DNA of 64,000 nt. Source: Symsagittifera roscoffensis (taxonomy: Eukaryota; Xenacoelomorpha; Acoela; Convolutidae). The notes beneath the pieces are model-generated. The model did no database searches. It was not told the origin of the DNA and saw nothing but the letters and a program-made list of their open reading frames with translations. Of this stretch, positions 44,845 through 55,632 are shown piece by piece. The stretch spans positions 56,128,312 to 56,192,311 of the forward strand of contig NC_087066.1 in NCBI RefSeq assembly GCF_963678635.1, given 5' to 3'. The translations under genes and the position numbers were made by a program. The number at the start of each line of letters is the position of its first letter. Position 1 is the stretch's first letter.

Positions 44845-47800
44845 TCAGGCGATGCTCAAGTAGTACTTCTTGTGAAGATGCACCATTATCTCGGTTTCTG
44901 CAAAGACCACATGTAGGATAGCATACAATTCCCTCGAGCTCAGTTTGCCCCTGTTTGGGTTGTACACCGGCATCGAGACCTCCACTATTCCTCTTTCAAT
45001 CATGAAGTCACGTAGTCTTGTCAGTGCCAATATCACGTGTTCGGGATCAATTATGTTTCTGTCGTTGACTCTCGTTACTAGGAAGCAGAGGTATTTGCCC
45101 GGGACTTGTGCCACTGATGGTGGAAGCGCTGCCATGCCTCCCAGTCCTGGCCTCTGTCTGAATAGAAACTCTACGTTCTGGTACTCTCTTTTGAAGTCAG
45201 CCTCCAATCTTGATTTGAAACTCATGTCCGCCGTGATGCAGATCGCGCTGGTCCTGTTTGACAGGATGAAGTCGCTATCCGTTATCATGATGTTCTCTGA
45301 GTATTCATTGGGTATTTCGAATTTCGTTTTGAAATTCCTTCCTATGGTAGGCTCTGGTTCTTCTTCCTCCAGTTCCAATCCGCTTGTTTCCCTCACTTCC
45401 TTGAGCTTCTTTATCATCAAATTTTCGGTGTGGGTAAGTCCTACCCCCACTCCCCGGACAAAAATATTTATCGACGTCCCCGTCGATGTAGTCGGGTCTG
45501 AATTGTCCTTAGGGATGTCCAGTGGCCTGTCTGTTGCTGTCCATCCGAAAAGAGGGTCCTCTGTCTTCATGTAATTTGCTGCTGATACATCGATTTGCTG
45601 AATGCTTTGTCCTTCGCGGCTCTCGTCCTTGACATCACGCATCCACTCTAGAATCCTCAAGTTCGTGTTCTCCCTCCTTTCTATCTCACTCTGTTCGAGA
45701 TCCGTCTCCAATTCTGGCGTCGAGTAATCATCCTGCGGATAATGTCCACCATCGTCAATGACCTGCCATTCCTCTCCGGCCTCCAGTTCGCCTGCGCTTA
45801 GTAGTTCATCGCCCAACTTGTCTGGCTGTATCTTATCGATCAAGAAGTCATCCCCGTACCTATTGTACCTCATGCCTGTGCGTTTACGATTGCCAGTCCT
45901 GGTTTCCGGTGGTGTTGGTCGATCCGGCTCCATCCACTTCGGTACCTCGTTTTGCTCTGGGTCGTTCCAGTCTTCTTCTACAAATGAACCTGCATCCGAC
46001 TCCACTTCTATCTTTTCGTTGTCGTCCAAACTCAAGTTCTCATTACCATCATTTTTCTCTCTAGTGCCTTTCTCATTCACTTCGCACGCTGGTTCCACCA
46101 CCAGGTACTCAAGACCTTCCATGTCTTTTGGTAGGCACCAGTCCTCCGGGGACGGGACATGAGGCTTCAGATTTTCGTAATGTGCTGCTCGCCCTGTACT
46201 CAAGCGATAGAACCGTCCTTGTTGATGTACTTCCGTAATCATGAACGGTCCTCTCCATTTCTTGAGTAGTTTCTTTGTTCCCTTGGGCGGTATGACATTT
46301 TGGAAGACCCACACGTATTGGCCCACTTCGTATGGCTTTGCTCTTAGTATCTTTTCGTCATATTTCTTGCGTTGCCTCATTTGCGCTTGCGCCGTGTTTC
46401 TCCGACATAGCTCGTTTAGCTCTTGTTGTCTTTTGATCGCTTCCTTCACGTATGCTTGAGGTGACGTCCTCTTCCCCTCGTACTCCGGGTAGAAGAATGT
46501 TATAGGCGTTGCCCTTTCCCTGCCTGTCAACATCATGAAATGACTGATACCCGTCGTTGAGTGCTGAGTACTATTATAGGCTCCTACTACCTGTGGCAGG
46601 TACTTGTCCCAGTCCGTCATGTATCTCGAGCAGTACACCCTGAGCATGTTGACCAGTGTCCTGTTCTGTCTCTCTACCAACCCATTGGTCTGTGGATGAT
46701 AGGTCGTCGAGTGCGCTTGAGCAATGTGTGATCTCTTCATCAATTCTTTTGTTAAGTCCCCCACAAAAGCCTTGCCGTTGTCCGACTGGAAAGTCATTGG
46801 ACAACCATACCGCGATATCCAATGCGTTATCAGGTGATCACATGTCTCCTCTGCTGAGGCTGTCTGGCACGGAACCGCTTCCGCCAACTTGGTGAAGTGA
46901 TCTATTATAACTAGTATTTGGTTATAACCCGACTCCGTCATGCAGATTTTCTGATGGTCTATCTGCACCACTTCATTGAATTCCGAACTTTCGACAGACT
47001 TGAGGGGAAACTTCATCTTCCTTGGGTCTTTTACTTGAAGGCATGCTAGGCAGGCATTCACCCATCTCTCGCAAGCTTTTCTCATTCCCGGCCAGTCGAA
47101 CCTGTGAAGTATCCTTTGTTGTACTTTATCTATCCCCTGGTGGCCCATCTGGTCGTGTGATCTGAAAAGCACCTCCGTTTGGTACAATTGTGGTAGTATG
47201 ATGAGGTTGTGTTTGTGTAATATTTTTTCCTCATCTCTTCTCTTGCACGCTACCACCCCTTCAGCTGTGTGATAAAGTAAATCTCTCTTTTCTTTGTAGA
47301 ACTGGCTCAAGATCTTGTAGCTGTCTTCCTCAAGTTCCCCCTTCTCCTTGACTCCCGAATGGATCCATTTGGAGAGGTTACTTGTCATTTTGTCATTCTT
47401 CTGGGCCCTTATTAGGTCAGACAGCCTGTATCTCGCCTTAACGTGCTCCTTTAGCGCCATGATCTGTCCATTCATTTCACCAGGGTTGTGGATGTCATCG
47501 CTCAGCTTCACACATATCATCCTTTTCACGATTTTCATGTCGTCTTCTGGTACCAGATTCGTTCTGACGTTTGAGTTGCACGATAGTTCCCTTAGTGGTT
47601 TTCTTGAAACTGCTATTTTCTCGAGCTCTTCTCCACCTCGTACCTCTTGTATTTCCAGATTGTACGTCCCTGAAGATGGATCTGTCTGTAATTCCCTGTC
47701 GTGCTGTCTCATCTTCTCTTCCGCCAGTATCATGCATAGACTGTCTTGATCCTCACTGCTCTCATCCGAATCTTCATCCCATTCTTTACGCTCCCCGGAC

Positions 47801-50800
47801 AATTTTCCTTCTCCGGTTCCGTCTTCTTCCATGAATCTGTACCACTCCCCGGACTCTTGATCTAGTCCCAGGTGTTCAATTTCTTCTCTGAATGTCACTT
47901 TCTTATCCCTGACTTTTGTTTGCTCCAGAATTTTCTCGGGGATTTTCTCAACTAGTGATCGCACAACTTCCTTGCTATCAGTGGTGCTTTCTTTTGAGAT
48001 GTCAGTATTGTTCACTGTTTTTTCTCTCCGAAGTATGGTTAGTTCCGGTGCCTCCTGACCTTTCCCTTGGATCACGGGCTTATCATCTGATAGTTTCTCA
48101 AGCAACCCCATTAAGTCTTCATCTATTCGGACCGTTCCCTCCTCTACCTGGGTGAGATCATAACCTTTTGCCTTGAGTGTCTCCCTCACGATTTTGGACT
48201 TGAGCATTATTCCTATCGGAATCCCACTGCTTTTCTTCAAGATGGTCTTTTCAAGAGTTTCTTTCGGCAATTCGGGATGACCTTCAATCGGTTTGCCTGA
48301 TTTGTCCAGCCATCTCGTGAGTGGAAGACTGTCGTACGTTTCTTTGTCCATGAAGGAGAAGCCATCTTTGATCTCAGGTCTGTCCGCCTCTCTTTGTTCT
48401 TGCCTCTCGTAGAACTCCGTCTTCTTACTCAAGCTGTCAGCATTTTGATGTTTATCTCGTGTTCTGTGCTCAATTATCATGTTGTATCCATCCAAGCGAA
48501 CTATCCACCTCCCAATATAGCTCTGGTCCATTGAGTACGTTTTCAGCCAGCTTAGTGCTCGGTTGTCGACTCGCAGCTTGAAGGGCTTACTGCCTAGGTA
48601 TGCTCTGTATTTTTCGACAAAGGTGACCACCGCGAACATCTCTGCTTTCGGTGCTCCGTACTTCATTTCTGTGTCACTTAGGACCTTGCTCCCGTATGCT
48701 ATTGGTCTCAAGACTGTCTTCCCATTCCATTCTTGTTCTTGATGGAGAATCCCAGAAATAGCGACTACTGACGCGTCCGTGTCTAGCACGTACATCCCCT
48801 TCTCTGTCGGCATACCCAGTACTGGTGCCTCACACAGCTCTTTCTTTATCCTCTGGAATGACTCTTCTGCCGCGTTGTTCCACGTGAACTTCTTGCCCTT
48901 ATGTCTCATTAGTTGTTGCATCGGGTATACCTTGTCCGCATAGCCCTTGATGAATTCTCTATAATAGTTGGCGAAACCCAGGAAGCTCATCAGCTGGTGC
49001 TCCGTCTTCGGTGATTTCCAGGTTAGGACTGCTTCCACGGCGTCCGGATCAGGTCTGATACCGTGCTTATCTACCATCCTGCCCAAGTATTTAATCGAGT
49101 CCTTGAGTATCTCGCTCTTTGATGGTTTACACTTCAGCCCCGATCTTTTCATGCACGCGAACACCTCGTCAAGCCTCTCGATGTGGTCTTCTAGTGTAGG
49201 CGTTGCTATTACCACGTCGTCCACGTAGCACATTACCAGGTTGCCGTACTTCTTCGTCACGCCTATCAACGCGTGTGCCATCAGCCGCTGAAACGTGGCA
49301 TTTGCATTGCAGAGTCCAAACGGCATCCGTTTCCATTGAAACAGACCCAACTCGCAGGCGAACCCTGTCTTGTCCCTGTCTTGCTTCCTTAATGGTACCT
49401 GCCAAAAGGCCGAGCCTAAATCAAGAGTCGTAAAAAATTTCGCATCACCTAACTTCGAGAGGCTCTCATCAATTCTAGGTATGGGATAGGCATCCTTCAC
49501 CGTGACGGAGTTCAGGTATCGAAAGTCACAACAAAACCTTAACTGGTCGCCTTTCTTTTTGGCCATCACTACTCCACACGCCCACGGTGACTTGGATGGT
49601 TCTATCATGTCATACTCTAGTAACGTTTCGATTTCTTTTCTACACGCGTCCGATTTGTGTGGGGTCATGCGCCTCGCCCCCTCCCTGTGTGGCACCGCGT
49701 TTTCCTCAAGTTCTATTTCATGTTCAACAAAATTACAACACCCGATATCCGCCTTATGCCTTGAAAAAACCTCCTCGTTCCGCTCTAGTACGTCCTTGAT
49801 AGCTTCGAGCTGTTCATCTTTCAGTTTGCCCCTTAAATGTTCAATCTCCGGCAGAACCGGTTTATCAGTTTGCATTTCATCTAGCGTGGGTCGCTCTGGA
49901 AAGTTCGAACAGCTCGAAAGCCCATCGTCCGTTTCTGACTTAAGTGATTTGATAAGACCTGAAGAATCTTTTATTCTCTGCAATCGTCTCAAGATACAAA
50001 TTTTGTCCCTGTGGTTGGGACAATCAACAACTTCATTTTGTTTTGAGTTTTCAATTGTTTCATATCGAGTTTTAACCGGTAAAGCATATCCCAGCTTCCT
50101 GCCTCTCTGTATCGTGATCGGTATATCAAGGGTATTCAACAAGACACTGACGCAGAGGCCGCTCTTCGTTATCGAAAATGATCTTCCTAAAACAGCAGCG
50201 CTTTGACTATTAGGACTTGGAACTATACACACTTGCTTGTTGTCACTTAGTTCATTATAATTTTTCATCCTCAAGCTTACGATTGCCGCTTCATTAGCTT
50301 TTAACCTCACTCTCCTACTCAAGAATACCGGTGCTTTGTTCTCATTTGCCATTATTAAATTTACCGGTTTGATTGCGTACCTCCTATCCGGGTTCCGTAT
50401 CCTGAACATTGCATTATTTAGATCTATCGTTACGTCGAAATTCCTGATGAAGTCTCTGCCCAAAATGAATTGGTCAGATTCATCTAGGTTTTCTACCACG
50501 ATGAAGCTCATCCACAGGTTACGTTCCCCCAAATTGAGGGCCATTATCGGCGTCCTGCCCAACACCCGAAGGGCCCCTTTGTTTGCAGCTGACAGCCGTA
50601 TTCTCGAGTCTATCAAGTCACCTTTGTCAAAGCCCATCTTTTCCCATGTTTCGATTGGTATGACGCTCAAGACTGCTCCCGTGTCAAGTAATCCACGTAA
50701 CTGAGTCTTTTTGCCATTTATGTCTAGCACGTGCCCTGTCACGTCTGCTTCCGTCCCGATGTGCATTGCATCTTCTTCAAGCATAGCACAGTGTCCAATC

Positions 50801-53652
50801 GATCTTACTTTCAATTCCTCTTTCCCTACATAGATTTGTCCAATTAGGTCTTCGTCGCATGTTATCATCGTCTTGGTATAGATGTTGATTCCATCTATAT
50901 TTAGCATGACCTCGTGTGGACCATAAGCTTCAGTGTACCTATTATCAACACGTACCGACATGCTGCCCCCTCTCGTAAGTAGTGCCCTGAGCGCTCTGGA
51001 AGTCGTTTGTGGACTTATTCCACTCAAGTAGTCTGCATACACGTCAATGTGCATTATCGTCTGGTCGCTCGGCTCGCTCAAGTTTCTGGTTACCTCGTGT
51101 CCGCCCACTGTTATTATCGACATTATTCTTGCTCCGATTTTCGATATTCCAAAAGGTTTACCTGTCACCATTTTCACGGTGTTACAATTCCCGGTCTTCG
51201 TTGAGCCCGTTCTAGCCTCTGGTACTGAGTTCGATCTGATTAATGCTTCGTTGAAATTTTGTCTTTCGATTTCCAACTTTAGTCGTTGCTCTATTTCTTT
51301 CGCTGCCAGATCTTGTTTCACTTTGGCAATTGCTTCCGTCGCCGCTTTCTCATAATTTATCTCTAGAGAGCTTCCGGCTGCGGAGTCTAACGCACCGCTA
51401 ACATGTGTGACAGCTTTCACTGTCTTCGTCGGCAATTCGGTGTTTGGTGCCCCTAAGTTCCTAGATTCGAACTCGTTTTGCCTGTTCCGCTGATTCTGCA
51501 CCGCCGCTAATGCCAACTTATGTTTGGGGTGATTCTGGTCCTTGACCGCTTCCCAGAACAAGGGACAATCCATTCTGAAGTGCCCCTCCTGGTTACAGAA
51601 GAAGCATCTGGCGCCTATCTTGATGATTAAGCCATTGTAGTACTCGTGTTCCTCCATCTGACTCATATCCTCCTCATCCGGTGCATAACCTAGGCTCTTC
51701 ATGCCTTGTTTGTACGTTGTGCAGTCAGCCACATGATGATCCGCTGACCCGCAGTTCGCGCATGATCTGCGCTTATCCATATCATCTCTAGGTTTGTACC
51801 ATGATGACCTCTGGGGTTGACCTCCCCCTTGCGTGTTCCTGTTTTCAGAATATGAGTACTTCTTAGGTTTCATCAGCATGTATTCTCTTGATTTCTGTCT
51901 CATCTCTTCTGGGGTGGGTGCGCTGTCCTTCGACAATGTGTAGTATGTTGCTAACATTGTCCTTAAGTCATCACTTTTCACCCCATCAATGAACTTCGAG
52001 GCAATGCTAAAGTTCCGTCTGTTTGTCGACTCCTCTGGGTCACTCCTCCTTCTCAAGCTCTCGAGGTCATCTAGGAACCGATCTATTGACTCGTCGTCCC
52101 TCTGCCTTCTCTTTTCAAATCGCATCATCGCTTGGTGACCCTTCATGCCTGACCCGAATCGATTCAGCAATATCTCGAAGATCTTGTCCGCGGTGTCGCG
52201 TTCTTCCTCCTTCTTTGCGACCACGCATTTTAATGCCGTTCCTTCCAAGTTGCTCAGTATGGCTGTACATGCTTGTCTTTCGTCACTCAAGTTGTCTTGT
52301 TCTAGATGTAATCTCATCACTTCCACCCAAGTGTCAATGCATCCATCGGAGTCGTCCTTGAATTCTTTTGGCTTCTTGAATGTCTTTCTTGATTCTCCCT
52401 CTCTCCTGTCGCTCGAGTCAGTGTTCCTCGTGGCGAAGGCCTCTAGAGTCCTGTTCATCATCTCCCAAGTGCTGGCCCATGTCATATCATCCGGTCCTGT
52501 GTTGCTGTTAGCTGTTGAATCTCCCGGAGCAGTCGTTGTATTCGACGTTCCATTCTTCATTATTGTTTTCGCAGCTGTTGGTGCTATGCTTATCGCATCC
52601 CTGGTTAAGGGCAACGGTGTCGATTGCCGTTTGTTCCTTTGTGGTTCTACAAAGTCAACTCTGGTGCTTTGCGTACGATCCGCTGCCGGTCTTTCTTGTG
52701 GAGTGGAACCTCTCAAGATTGCATCCAACTTCGCCTGTATTGCACACGAACTCTCGGCTTGACTCTTGCTCATTGTGTCCATTCTCCTTTCCAGGCTCCC
52801 TAATTGGCTGTTGACATCATCATATCGGTTCTTCAACTGTTGCATGTCTGTTTTGATGTTCTTTTCTCGTTCTTCATTGGTGGCTTCTACCTTATCTGAC
52901 ATTTCCTTGAGTCTCTCATCTGTTGCCTTAGCTAGGTTAAAATAACTGTCTAGATACTCGTGCTTGTTGTATCTTATCTCCTTTTTTATCACCTCTCTGT
53001 CTTCTTCACTGTGCTTAAGTCTTTTGTCAATCTGATTTAATTTCGCCAACAAGTCACCCAGCTCAATGGTAGTCTCTTCATGGTCAGCTGTCGGTCTCTC
53101 TTCGGCCGTAGCCTCTGCTTTAGTTTGTTCCTCTCTTGGATTGGCTTCTGAGGTCTTCGTGCTCACTGTCCCAAATGTTCGTGCTCTTTCTGCTTTTGGT
53201 TCTTCAGTCACGTTTTCTTTTGTTTTTATTCCGAACATTATTCCCAATTTTTCCGTAAAAGATGTCCTCTTTACTTGAGAGTCTTCTTTCACCGTTTCTT
53301 CGGTGTTGCCTATTGCATCTTCCGCGTCATCTATCGGTGAGAACTCTATGGGTTTCTGGTTCGGTTCCTCTGCATTGGGCATTGGAGTTGACTCTGTCGC
53401 CATCTTCCTTGTTTCATCCACACTTTGATCGGGTGTCTCTAGATCAATCTCGATGGTGGGTTCTACTCGCTCCCCTTCCGTGCCCTCTTTCGCCCTGTTC
53501 TCCGCTGTACTCCTTGTGCTGACCATGTTAACTGAAAAGTTCGTCTTCGTTATCTTTGGGCCCGTTGATGTCGTTCCGCGCAGCGATGAATTATATTTCG
53601 TGTTTGATCCACTTGACCTTTTTTCGAGCACCGGTACCCTACTCCGCCTCAT
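44845..53652 (-). CDS. ORF1: Gag-Pol polyprotein with C-terminal macro-like domain
   Basis: 2935 uninterrupted codons. Coiled coil at ~196-314. Gag core at ~425-590. Two CX2CX4HX4C knuckles at ~632-645 and ~682-695. Protease with LLDTGA near 988. Reverse transcriptase at ~1330-1500 (FTTLDLGSAF, YVDDVV near 1477). RNase H at ~1620-1735 (DTDAS, GAPKAEMFAV, RVDNRAL). Integrase with HX4H...CX2C at ~2150-2200 and catalytic Asp ~2230, Asp2291, Glu2327 (35 residues apart). GPF module near 2470. Acidic spacer, then residues ~2795-2935 resembling a TARG1/Poa1p-type macro domain with altered ligand loops. No frameshift or stop separates Gag from Pol. Translation may really start at M43 (53526): a CTTTTCAG acceptor precedes it by five bases, and the upstream codons are not preserved in element A. 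Confidence 0.97.
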   Translation of the reverse strand: MRRSRVPVLEKRSSGSNTKYNSSLRGTTSTGPKITKTNFSVNMVSTRSTAENRAKEGTEGERVEPTIEIDLETPDQSVDETRKMATESTPMPNAEEPNQKPIEFSPIDDAEDAIGNTEETVKEDSQVKRTSFTEKLGIMFGIKTKENVTEEPKAERARTFGTVSTKTSEANPREEQTKAEATAEERPTADHEETTIELGDLLAKLNQIDKRLKHSEEDREVIKKEIRYNKHEYLDSYFNLAKATDERLKEMSDKVEATNEEREKNIKTDMQQLKNRYDDVNSQLGSLERRMDTMSKSQAESSCAIQAKLDAILRGSTPQERPAADRTQSTRVDFVEPQRNKRQSTPLPLTRDAISIAPTAAKTIMKNGTSNTTTAPGDSTANSNTGPDDMTWASTWEMMNRTLEAFATRNTDSSDRREGESRKTFKKPKEFKDDSDGCIDTWVEVMRLHLEQDNLSDERQACTAILSNLEGTALKCVVAKKEEERDTADKIFEILLNRFGSGMKGHQAMMRFEKRRQRDDESIDRFLDDLESLRRRSDPEESTNRRNFSIASKFIDGVKSDDLRTMLATYYTLSKDSAPTPEEMRQKSREYMLMKPKKYSYSENRNTQGGGQPQRSSWYKPRDDMDKRRSCANCGSADHHVADCTTYKQGMKSLGYAPDEEDMSQMEEHEYYNGLIIKIGARCFFCNQEGHFRMDCPLFWEAVKDQNHPKHKLALAAVQNQRNRQNEFESRNLGAPNTELPTKTVKAVTHVSGALDSAAGSSLEINYEKAATEAIAKVKQDLAAKEIEQRLKLEIERQNFNEALIRSNSVPEARTGSTKTGNCNTVKMVTGKPFGISKIGARIMSIITVGGHEVTRNLSEPSDQTIMHIDVYADYLSGISPQTTSRALRALLTRGGSMSVRVDNRYTEAYGPHEVMLNIDGINIYTKTMITCDEDLIGQIYVGKEELKVRSIGHCAMLEEDAMHIGTEADVTGHVLDINGKKTQLRGLLDTGAVLSVIPIETWEKMGFDKGDLIDSRIRLSAANKGALRVLGRTPIMALNLGERNLWMSFIVVENLDESDQFILGRDFIRNFDVTIDLNNAMFRIRNPDRRYAIKPVNLIMANENKAPVFLSRRVRLKANEAAIVSLRMKNYNELSDNKQVCIVPSPNSQSAAVLGRSFSITKSGLCVSVLLNTLDIPITIQRGRKLGYALPVKTRYETIENSKQNEVVDCPNHRDKICILRRLQRIKDSSGLIKSLKSETDDGLSSCSNFPERPTLDEMQTDKPVLPEIEHLRGKLKDEQLEAIKDVLERNEEVFSRHKADIGCCNFVEHEIELEENAVPHREGARRMTPHKSDACRKEIETLLEYDMIEPSKSPWACGVVMAKKKGDQLRFCCDFRYLNSVTVKDAYPIPRIDESLSKLGDAKFFTTLDLGSAFWQVPLRKQDRDKTGFACELGLFQWKRMPFGLCNANATFQRLMAHALIGVTKKYGNLVMCYVDDVVIATPTLEDHIERLDEVFACMKRSGLKCKPSKSEILKDSIKYLGRMVDKHGIRPDPDAVEAVLTWKSPKTEHQLMSFLGFANYYREFIKGYADKVYPMQQLMRHKGKKFTWNNAAEESFQRIKKELCEAPVLGMPTEKGMYVLDTDASVVAISGILHQEQEWNGKTVLRPIAYGSKVLSDTEMKYGAPKAEMFAVVTFVEKYRAYLGSKPFKLRVDNRALSWLKTYSMDQSYIGRWIVRLDGYNMIIEHRTRDKHQNADSLSKKTEFYERQEQREADRPEIKDGFSFMDKETYDSLPLTRWLDKSGKPIEGHPELPKETLEKTILKKSSGIPIGIMLKSKIVRETLKAKGYDLTQVEEGTVRIDEDLMGLLEKLSDDKPVIQGKGQEAPELTILRREKTVNNTDISKESTTDSKEVVRSLVEKIPEKILEQTKVRDKKVTFREEIEHLGLDQESGEWYRFMEEDGTGEGKLSGERKEWDEDSDESSEDQDSLCMILAEEKMRQHDRELQTDPSSGTYNLEIQEVRGGEELEKIAVSRKPLRELSCNSNVRTNLVPEDDMKIVKRMICVKLSDDIHNPGEMNGQIMALKEHVKARYRLSDLIRAQKNDKMTSNLSKWIHSGVKEKGELEEDSYKILSQFYKEKRDLLYHTAEGVVACKRRDEEKILHKHNLIILPQLYQTEVLFRSHDQMGHQGIDKVQQRILHRFDWPGMRKACERWVNACLACLQVKDPRKMKFPLKSVESSEFNEVVQIDHQKICMTESGYNQILVIIDHFTKLAEAVPCQTASAEETCDHLITHWISRYGCPMTFQSDNGKAFVGDLTKELMKRSHIAQAHSTTYHPQTNGLVERQNRTLVNMLRVYCSRYMTDWDKYLPQVVGAYNSTQHSTTGISHFMMLTGRERATPITFFYPEYEGKRTSPQAYVKEAIKRQQELNELCRRNTAQAQMRQRKKYDEKILRAKPYEVGQYVWVFQNVIPPKGTKKLLKKWRGPFMITEVHQQGRFYRLSTGRAAHYENLKPHVPSPEDWCLPKDMEGLEYLVVEPACEVNEKGTREKNDGNENLSLDDNEKIEVESDAGSFVEEDWNDPEQNEVPKWMEPDRPTPPETRTGNRKRTGMRYNRYGDDFLIDKIQPDKLGDELLSAGELEAGEEWQVIDDGGHYPQDDYSTPELETDLEQSEIERRENTNLRILEWMRDVKDESREGQSIQQIDVSAANYMKTEDPLFGWTATDRPLDIPKDNSDPTTSTGTSINIFVRGVGVGLTHTENLMIKKLKEVRETSGLELEEEEPEPTIGRNFKTKFEIPNEYSENIMITDSDFILSNRTSAICITADMSFKSRLEADFKREYQNVEFLFRQRPGLGGMAALPPSVAQVPGKYLCFLVTRVNDRNIIDPEHVILALTRLRDFMIERGIVEVSMPVYNPNRGKLSSRELYAILHVVFAETEIMVHLHKKYYLSIA
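53526..53540 (-). promoter_or_regulatory. Splice-acceptor-like site before the likely Gag start (M43)
   Basis: The sense sequence ACTTTTCAG ends at 53532, five bases before an ATGG. Element A has the same arrangement at 29309-29325 (ACTTTTCAG, then TGAGC, then ATGG). Residues 1-42 of the long frame in B have a stop and a deletion in A, whereas similarity is good from MVSTRS/MVNTRS onward. This suggests the minisatellite leader is removed as an intron or by trans-splicing. Confidence 0.5.
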
Positions 53653-53878
53653 TATTTCTATTTACAACTGCTCCTATTTACAATTTTATTATATACACGA
53701 TTCTATTCTAATAGTAAGTAGTAAAAAAAATAAAAAAAACGTGTTAAAAACCTTATCCAATTCTCTTTCTAAGACCTCCGAACAACTTTCCTTAATTTGG
53801 TCTTAACCGTACCTATTTCGATTTGTCTTATTCTGTCTTAAGACACACTTGTTGTGATTCTGCTTCAATTTTTATACC

Positions 53879-54614
53879 GTCCCAAGACTATTCGTCACTA
53901 TCACAGTACTCTCCGCTAGTGTCCTAAGACCCTTGTACCAAGACTACTGTCCCAAGACTAGTGTCCCAAGACTACTGTCCCAAGACTAGTGTCCCAAGGC
54001 TAGTGTCCCAAGATTACTGTCCCAAGACCACTGTCCCAAGACTAGTGTCCCAAGGGTAGTGTCCCAAGACCAGTGTCCCAAGGCTAGTGTCCCAAGACTA
54101 GTGTCCCAAGGCTAGTGTCCCAAGACTACTGTCCCAAGACTAGTGTCCCAAAGGTAGTGTCCCAAGACCAGTGTCCCAAGGCTGGTGTCCCAAGACTACT
54201 GTCCCAAGGCTAGTGTCCCAAGACTACTGTCCCAAGACCAGTGTCCCAAGGCTAGTGTCCCAAGACTAGTGTCCCAAGACCACTGTCCCAAGACCACTGT
54301 CCCAAGACCACTGTCCCAAGACCCTGTCCCAAGACCACTGTCCCAAGACCCTGTCCCAAGACCCCTGTCCCAAGACCCTGTCCCAAGACCACTGTCCCAA
54401 GACCCTGTCCCAAGACCCTGTCCCAAGACCCTTGTCCCAAGACCACTGTCCCAAGACCCTGTCCCAAGACCACTGTCCCAAGACCCTGTCCCAAGACCAC
54501 TGTCCCAAGACCACTGTCCCAAGACCCTGTCCCAAGACCACTGTCCCAAGACCCTGTCCCAAGACCACTGTCCCAAGACTGCTCTGTCCCAACACTTCTT
54601 CGGTACTGTCCCAA
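53879..54614. repeat. TGTCCCAAGAC minisatellite in the B leader
   Basis: Around fifty copies of a 12-15-base unit. The left half is dominated by CTAGTGTCCCAAGA and CTAGTGTCCCAAGG units, the right half by CACTGTCCCAAGAC and CCTGTCCCAAGAC, so the array grew in at least two waves. It occupies the same place as the array in A, but higher-order patterns differ. The frames open on both strands are by-products. Confidence 0.97.
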
Positions 54615-55436
54615 GACTCGTCACGGAGTGTCTTCCTCGTTGTAGGGACTTCTTGTATCACCGTACCTTGTACCACCACTCAAGCTCTAGTAAAATTTTC
54701 CCAAAAACCCTCTCTTAAAAGCCAAATGCTGACCCCCCTCTTCTTTTTGGTTGTTTCTATTTCAATGTAGGTGCGCAGGTATCTTGTGATCACCTGTTCG
54801 TATAAAACCAAACACAAATCCTCACTAAAATGCAACAAAAATCTAAGTAAGAAAAATAATAAAAACAGAAAAATGAGCCCATCTGAAATTCAAAGGTGAC
54901 CAATGTCTACCTTTCGTCTAAAAAAAATGTCTGGTACCTAATTGCCACGCGTTTTCCTCCCCCACTAGTGATCTTATGGGGTATCACAAAAGCTGTCTAT
55001 ATCCGGTCCCCCCTACCAAACCAACCAGCGTACCAGTCTTAACTCGAGTTGAATTTTGGATCTCCACCTAATATTACCAACGCGTGTTAATTTCTAATGT
55101 AACTAAGTCAACGATGTCGACTAATTAGTTACTCTAATTTCCCCCTTTTTACAATTTACAACCGCCAACCTCTAACTTAACCAGTCCCCCTTCTAACCTC
55201 CCCCCTTTCTAGCCCCCCTTCTTAAGCCTAAAAGTTACTTTAAGCGCCGGGTGCTAAACCTCTCAAGAGAAAACCGTAGACCTGTTTCCAGGCCTGCTCA
55301 AGTAAAAACGTTCCTCAAAACTGGGGGATTTCGCTTATCCAATTTTACACTTATCTCCTATAATGTAATGTGGATTCTAACGATACCCGTTCTGCCCAAC
55401 TTGAGAACTCGAGAATTGCCAAATCCCTCTTGGCTG

Positions 55437-55632
55437 CTTTCCCACTCGACTGGTCACCTGTTCCAGTCCAGTCTCCTATTGGTTCAGCTAAGTGTCCCTG
55501 AACCACTTTCCCACTCGGCTGGTCACCTCTTCCAATCAAGTCTCCTATTGGTTCAGCTCAAGTGTCCCTGAACCACTTTCCCACTCGGCTGGTCACCTCT
55601 TCCAGTCAAGTCTCCTATTGGTCCAGCTAAGT
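55437..55632. repeat. Three tandem copies of a 67-70-bp unit (B leader)
   Basis: Homologous to 31348-31546 in A: CTTTCCCACTCG, CTGGTCACCTCTTCCA and TCTCCTATTGGTTCAGC recur three times. Conservation of three copies in both elements shows the array is older than their split. Confidence 0.92.

Noticed and set aside
53879-54614. CRISPR array
   Set aside because: Unit and spacing are too short and irregular, there are no unique spacers or cas genes, and the context is a eukaryotic retroelement leader.
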